DNA of 17,657 bases from an uncultured Dyadobacter sp. (GTDB lineage Bacteria > Bacteroidota > Bacteroidia > Cytophagales > Spirosomataceae). The notes below the pieces were generated by a model. The model saw only the letters and a list, made by a program, of their open reading frames with translations, had not been told where the DNA came from and did no database searches. Where the stretch lies: positions 1 to 17,657 of the forward strand of contig CAMLNK010000003.1 in NCBI GenBank assembly GCA_946481035.1, written 5' to 3'. Made by a program: the position numbers and the translations under genes. Shown piece after piece: positions 14,329 to 17,657 of the stretch; the first letter of the stretch is position 1, and each line of letters opens with the position of its first letter.

Positions 14329-14922
14329 CTAAACCGCATACGAACCGAGAATTCTCTTGATGTATTTACCCAGAATATCAAATTCCAGGTTTACCGTGTC
14401 TCCCGCAGTTAACGAATGGAAATTGGTAAAGTTATAGGTATAAGGGATAATAGCCACCCGAAATGTATTTTCTCCCGAATTGAAGACCGTGAGGCTCACG
14501 CCATTAATGCAAATAGAGCCTTTTTCAACGGTAATGTTGCCCTTCGAGGCATCATATTCAAAATCGAACAGCCAGCTTCCGTCGCGCTCCTGCACTTGCG
14601 TACATGTAGCCGTCTGGTCCACGTGCCCCTGCACGATATGCCCGTCGAAGCGGCCGTTTGCAGGCATGCAGCGTTCGAGGTTTACCTTGCTGCCTGGCGT
14701 GAGGTCACCCAGGTTGGTTTTCAAAAGCGTTTCTTCGATGGCAGTCACCTTGTATTGATCACCGTCGGTAGCAACTACCGTGAGGCAAACGCCGTTATGG
14801 CTCACGCTCTGATCTATTTTAAACTCGTTGGCAATGGCCGATTGGAAAGTAAAGGTTTTGTTGGTCCCTTCCGTTTCCACATTCACCACTTCCGCGATTG
14901 ATTCTACGATTCCTGTAAACAT
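14329..14922 (-). CDS. ribE: Riboflavin synthase alpha subunit
   Basis: A 197-residue riboflavin synthase, which dismutates two 6,7-dimethyl-8-ribityllumazine molecules to riboflavin and a pyrimidinedione in the cytoplasm. It has two homologous lumazine-binding domains. The first starts with the invariant MFTGIVE and contains [15 protein letters not shown]. The second begins around [12 protein letters not shown] and holds INGVSLTVF and [10 protein letters not shown]. The length is slightly under the usual 200-220 and the enzyme appears complete. The PASTA gene is 70 bases downstream on the same strand. A TAACTTTG box on the minus strand, 21 bases upstream of the start, is a plausible promoter. 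No FMN riboswitch-like sequence is evident in the short leader. Confidence 0.95.
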   Translation of the reverse strand: MFTGIVESIAEVVNVETEGTNKTFTFQSAIANEFKIDQSVSHNGVCLTVVATDGDQYKVTAIEETLLKTNLGDLTPGSKVNLERCMPANGRFDGHIVQGHVDQTATCTQVQERDGSWLFDFEYDASKGNITVEKGSICINGVSLTVFNSGENTFRVAIIPYTYNFTNFHSLTAGDTVNLEFDILGKYIKRILGSYAV

Positions 14923-14942
14923 TTTAATATCGGATTATAATG

Positions 14943-14950
14943 CAAAGTTA
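14943..14950 (-). promoter_or_regulatory. Candidate -7 promoter box of ribE
   Basis: On the minus strand these bases read TAACTTTG, matching TAnnTTTG, 21 bases upstream of the ribE ATG. This gives a short leader. No TTTG element is found at the ideal 19-21 base distance, so only the -7 half is supported. Confidence 0.45.
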
Positions 14951-15067
14951 CAATTTCCTAACCGCTCTCCTACCGCACAAAATTCCCTGCCTTGGCATTA
15001 TTCACGTCCAACTGCTTTTCAATTAGGCATTCTTTGCGAACTTTGCGGAAAAATAAGCATTGCGTTA

Positions 15068-16192
15068 ATGAAAAAAGTCCTATTTATCGATCGCGACGGT
15101 ACGATCATCGTTGAGCCTCCCACCGATTTTCAGGTAGATTCCCTGGAAAAGCTCGAATTCCTGCCCAAAGCCATTTCCGCATTGCGCAAAATCGCGGATG
15201 AAACCGATTATGAACTGGTGATGGTAACCAACCAGGACGGCCTCGGCACCGATTCTTTCCCGGAAGACACATTCTGGCCCGCTCAGAACAAGATGGTCAA
15301 AACCCTGGAAGGCGAGGATATCCGTTTCGCTGACGTGCATATCGACCGCAGCTTTCCCGAGGATAACCTTCCTACCCGCAAACCCGGCATCGGGATGCTT
15401 ACCGCTTATTTTTCAAATGAATATGATCTGGCCAACAGTTACGTGATCGGCGACCGCCTGACCGACGTGCAACTGGCTGTAAACCTGGGAGCGAAAGCCA
15501 TTCTCTTCCGCTCCGAACTGCCGGAAGAGGGCATTAGCGACCAGATGAATGAGACCACCGCATTGGTTACCAGTGATTGGGACGCTATTTACGAGCATTT
15601 GAAGCTGCCTTGCCGCAAAGCATTTGTGGAAAGAAATACCAAAGAAACACAGATTAAAGTCGAGCTGAACCTCGACGGCAGCGGCCGCTCCGATATTCAC
15701 ACCGGCCTCGGCTTCTTCGACCACATGCTCGACCAGCTCGCCCGCCATTCCGGTGCCGATTTGGCAATCCACGTCGAAGGTGACCTGCATATCGATGAGC
15801 ACCATACCATTGAAGATACCGCACTCGCATTGGGCGAAGCCTACCGCCAGGCGATCGGCGACAAGCGCGGAATCAGCCGTTACGGCTTCCTGTTACCGAT
15901 GGACGAAGCACTGGCACAAGTAGCAATCGATTTCTCGGGTCGTCCGTGGATCGTTTGGGATGCGGAATTTAAAAGAGAAAAGATCGGAGAAATGCCGACG
16001 GAGATGTTCTTCCACTTTTTCAAGTCATTCTCAGACACTTCGCTTTCAAACCTGAATATTAAAGTAGAAGGCGACAACGAGCACCATAAGATCGAGTCGA
16101 TTTTCAAAGCATTTGCGAAGGCGATTAAAATGGCCGTGAAACGCGACCTTAAAGCGCTGGATTTCATGCCGTCGACCAAAGGAGTACTTTAA
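15068..16192 (+). CDS. hisB: Bifunctional histidinol-phosphatase / imidazoleglycerol-phosphate dehydratase
   Basis: A 374-residue bifunctional enzyme of histidine biosynthesis. The N-terminal HAD phosphatase (about 1-165) has the nucleophile motif FIDRDGT (Asp8 and Asp10), MVTNQDGL, and RKPGIGML with [12 protein letters not shown] later. The C-terminal dehydratase (about 185-374) has [38 protein letters not shown] and [15 protein letters not shown], the two His-rich metal motifs. The segment [17 protein letters not shown] lacks the Cys ligands of the zinc loop found in E. coli HisB. I believe this is usual in Bacteroidota. The frame is open upstream to 14828, but that part overlaps ribE on the other strand and is unlike the family, so the start is the ATG at 15068. 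No other his gene is in the window. Confidence 0.95.
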   Translation: MKKVLFIDRDGTIIVEPPTDFQVDSLEKLEFLPKAISALRKIADETDYELVMVTNQDGLGTDSFPEDTFWPAQNKMVKTLEGEDIRFADVHIDRSFPEDNLPTRKPGIGMLTAYFSNEYDLANSYVIGDRLTDVQLAVNLGAKAILFRSELPEEGISDQMNETTALVTSDWDAIYEHLKLPCRKAFVERNTKETQIKVELNLDGSGRSDIHTGLGFFDHMLDQLARHSGADLAIHVEGDLHIDEHHTIEDTALALGEAYRQAIGDKRGISRYGFLLPMDEALAQVAIDFSGRPWIVWDAEFKREKIGEMPTEMFFHFFKSFSDTSLSNLNIKVEGDNEHHKIESIFKAFAKAIKMAVKRDLKALDFMPSTKGVL

Positions 16193-16230
16193 TTTTTTGT
16201 AAACAGCGAGCCAAAATCGCATTTTTTAGC

Positions 16231-16238
16231 TATTTTTG
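16231..16238 (+). promoter_or_regulatory. Candidate -7 box for the 36-codon ORF
   Basis: TATTTTTG matches TAnnTTTG exactly and lies 35 bases upstream of the small ORF start, just after hisB. A TTTG at 16196-16199 is too far for standard spacing. It suggests a separate start for the small gene. Confidence 0.45.
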
Positions 16239-16272
16239 CCCATCTTACGTTGCATTATAATCGAGTACAACT

Positions 16273-16383
16273 ATGACAATGACTATTATTATGATTGCTT
16301 TTTATGTGGTTCTTCTGGGCTCCGCGTTCCTTGTTGGGCGTTGGTTGGAGAACAATGAAAAGCAATGGAAAGTGAATAAGTAA
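16273..16383 (+). CDS. 36-residue single-helix membrane peptide
   Basis: A small ORF of 36 codons. The product begins MTMTIIMIAFYVVLLGSAFL, a single strongly hydrophobic segment (about 4-21). It continues VGRWLENNEKQWKVNK, a short amphipathic, basic tail. This is the plan of small membrane subunits or regulators (such as CcoS-, CydX- or KdpF-like peptides), but I do not recognise its family and assign no function. Support for a real gene is contextual: a TAnnTTTG box 35 bases upstream, ATG followed by a clean hydrophobic/charged division, and a terminator that starts within the stop codon. It stands between hisB and an exported small protein, apparently as its own transcription unit. Confidence 0.6.
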   Translation: MTMTIIMIAFYVVLLGSAFLVGRWLENNEKQWKVNK

Positions 16384-16408
16384 GGGTTGTTGATACGACC
16401 CTTTTTTT
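16382..16408 (+). terminator. Terminator overlapping the stop of the 36-codon ORF
   Basis: An 8-bp stem AAGGGTTG (16382-16389) with CGACCCTT (16396-16403), one G-U pair, loop TTGATA, followed by a T-tract through 16408. The stem begins inside the TAA stop. Confidence 0.88.
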
Positions 16409-16524
16409 ATTTGTTTTGCTTAATGCTTGACAGAAAATTCATTTCAAAGCCACACTAAAATGTGACCTGCTGAACGTTTTAGACGCATTGAGTGTTACCC
16501 TGATTCTTAAAAAACTGTTTTTCC

Positions 16525-16824
16525 GTGTTCAGAACACTTTGTCTCATACTACTTACGGCCTTCCTCATCTGTAAAGCCACAGATGTTGCCAGCTTGCTGC
16601 TGGCCAAGGAAAAGGCATCTGTGGTTTGTGATTCAGGAACCTGTGACAACGAGGAAAAAACAGAGGTCGAAAAACTGAACGACGACCAGCTACTGATTTC
16701 ACATAGCGTACATTTTGACCGCTCCGTAACGCTTATACCGGTCAAAAGCTCATTCTTCTACACTGCGAATTTCGATAACGAAATCTACCGCAACCTGCTA
16801 TCTCCTCCCCCGGAGCTCATCTGA
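16525..16824 (+). CDS. Small exported protein of unknown family
   Basis: A 99-residue protein. The only plausible start in frame is GTG at 16525, because an in-frame TGA lies at 16501 and no ATG or TTG is between. Residues 1-27 are a signal-like hydrophobic stretch (TLCLILLTAFLICKATDVAS). Then follow two Cys close together (VVCDSGTCDNEE), an acidic and Lys segment, and a C-terminus with FDRSVTLIPVKSSFFYTANFDNEIYRN and a PPPE end. The Cys pair could form a disulfide if the protein is periplasmic. I do not recognise the family. A perfect inverted repeat lies in its 5' third. Coding potential is supported by length, leader and position before the carbonic anhydrase, but not by homology. Confidence 0.55.
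   Translation: MFRTLCLILLTAFLICKATDVASLLLAKEKASVVCDSGTCDNEEKTEVEKLNDDQLLISHSVHFDRSVTLIPVKSSFFYTANFDNEIYRNLLSPPPELI
16577..16624. repeat. Nested inverted repeat inside the 99-codon ORF
   Basis: Outer arms CCACAGATG (16577-16585) and CATCTGTGG (16616-16624) are perfect. Inside is a 6-bp stem GCCAGC (16588-16593) with GCTGGC (16599-16604) and loop TTGCT. It could fold in mRNA just after the signal-peptide coding part. No T-tract follows, so it is not a standard terminator. Confidence 0.6.
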
Positions 16825-16937
16825 TTTCTTTGATTCACGCCCGTTCGGGTCAGTTACCGTCGTAATGCGATGCGGTATTTCCGTGTCCCTGCGCGCGCGT
16901 TCCTCTTTTATTTATTCCAAATTCTAATCAAGACATT

Positions 16938-17585
16938 ATGATAAGGGCTTATAATCAACTATTTGAAAACAACAAAAAGTGGGCGGAAGAAACAACTAAG
17001 GAAAATCCTGAATTCTTCACCAATCTGGCCAAAGGACAGTCTCCGAAATTCCTCTGGATCGGTTGCTCCGACAGCCGCGTGCCTGCCAACCAGCTGACCG
17101 GCACCCAGCCAGGTGACATTTTCGTGCACCGCAACATCGCTAACATGGTGATCCACACGGACATCAGCATGCTCAGCGTACTCGACTACTCCGTAAACGT
17201 ACTGGGCGTAGAACACATTCTCGTGTGCGGACATTACGGCTGCGGCGGGGTAATTACAGCCATGGGCAACAAGCAAGTGGGCCTTATCGATAACTGGTTG
17301 CGTCACATTAAGGACGTGTACCGCCTGCATGCACAAGAACTGAACGCCATTGAAGACGTCAAAGCGAGAGCCGACCGCTTCGTTGAGATCAATGTTCAGG
17401 AGCAGGTGCGTGACCTTGCCAAAACGACCATCGTGCAAACTGCGTGGGCGAATGGCAAGAGGCTGCAAGTGCACGGAATGGTTTACGACATCGCCAACGG
17501 TATCCTGAAAGACATGGACGTGACGATCGACGCCACCAACTTCGCCGACGACGTATACCGCCTCGAAATACCGCAGTTAGTCTAA
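16938..17585 (+). CDS. can: Beta-class carbonic anhydrase
   Basis: A 215-residue beta-carbonic anhydrase that interconverts CO2 and bicarbonate in the cytoplasm. The zinc ligands are Cys43 (IGCSDSRVP), His99 and Cys102 (VCGHYGCGGV), and the catalytic Asp45-Arg47 pair is in the same first motif. Further family signatures are QPGDIFVHRNIANMV, SVLDYSVNVLGVEHILVCGH, LIDNWLRHIKDV and VHGMVYDIANG. The length and motif order are normal for the E. coli Can type. There is no signal peptide. The ATG at 16938 fits the family N-terminus. It is 113 bases downstream of the small exported-protein gene. The last 72 bases of the window after the stop contain no supported feature. Confidence 0.95.
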   Translation: MIRAYNQLFENNKKWAEETTKENPEFFTNLAKGQSPKFLWIGCSDSRVPANQLTGTQPGDIFVHRNIANMVIHTDISMLSVLDYSVNVLGVEHILVCGHYGCGGVITAMGNKQVGLIDNWLRHIKDVYRLHAQELNAIEDVKARADRFVEINVQEQVRDLAKTTIVQTAWANGKRLQVHGMVYDIANGILKDMDVTIDATNFADDVYRLEIPQLV

Positions 17586-17657
17586 ACCGGCGGTCCTGCA
17601 TCCCGAGTAGTCCAATTAATGATCCTTACTGAATCAATCGTATGTCATTGAATAATA

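Noticed and set aside
14828..15067. 80-codon N-terminal extension of hisB
   Set aside because: It overlaps ribE on the opposite strand, shows no family similarity, and the ATG at 15068 gives the exact HisB N-terminus.
16840..16849. CCCGTTCGGG, identical to the inner hairpin at 5893-5902 between gldL and gldM
   Set aside because: It is a 10-base palindrome with different flanks and no T-tract; two copies in 17.6 kb can be chance.
16891..16899. Alternating GCGCGCGCG before the carbonic anhydrase gene
   Set aside because: Too short to argue for Z-DNA or a regulatory site.

Overview
The window looks like chromosomal DNA of a Bacteroidota bacterium of the Cytophagales type (Dyadobacter/Spirosoma-like). 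The reasons are a complete type IX secretion/gliding motor locus (porP/sprF-gldK-gldL-gldM-gldN), a bifunctional HisB, DUF4271 and DUF4230 proteins, a protein with a C-terminal T9SS sorting domain, AT-rich leaders with little Shine-Dalgarno signal, and TAnnTTTG-like -7 boxes. The genus is inferred from gene style only. I saw no phage, IS, CRISPR, rRNA or tRNA features.

Layout. 1-324 is the 3' end of sucD, closed by a textbook terminator. 381-2386 holds a DUF4271 membrane protein followed by a uroporphyrinogen-III synthase (hemD), also closed by a terminator. 2525-8657 is the T9SS block, all on the plus strand: a PorP/SprF-family outer-membrane protein, a 355-base AT-rich gap, then GldK, GldL, GldM and GldN and a terminator. 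Strong hairpins lie between gldK and gldL (terminator-like, with a T-tract) and between gldL and gldM, so the genes may not be expressed as one even transcript. 8875-10290 (minus) carries a collagen-like lipoprotein and a DUF4230 protein. miaA (10335-11255, plus) is divergent from the latter.

11298-14922 is a minus-strand run that may form one operon: ribE (riboflavin synthase), a three-PASTA membrane protein, a large secreted protein with a type A T9SS sorting domain (start overlapping the PASTA gene by 23 bases), and a single-domain rhodanese. On the plus strand follow hisB (15068-16192), a 36-codon membrane peptide gene with its own -7 box and terminator, a 99-codon exported small protein with a GTG start, and a beta-carbonic anhydrase.

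How it works together: GldL and GldM form the proton-driven inner-membrane motor, GldK and GldN the periplasmic/outer-membrane ring, and PorP/SprF proteins are outer-membrane partners of the machine. The 620-residue protein at 11624-13486 is a probable passenger. The least ordinary points are the intercistronic hairpins in the gld cluster, a three-fold DGW Lys-rich insert in GldN, an internal 56-residue duplication in the GldL cytoplasmic region, and the two small membrane/exported ORFs before the carbonic anhydrase.
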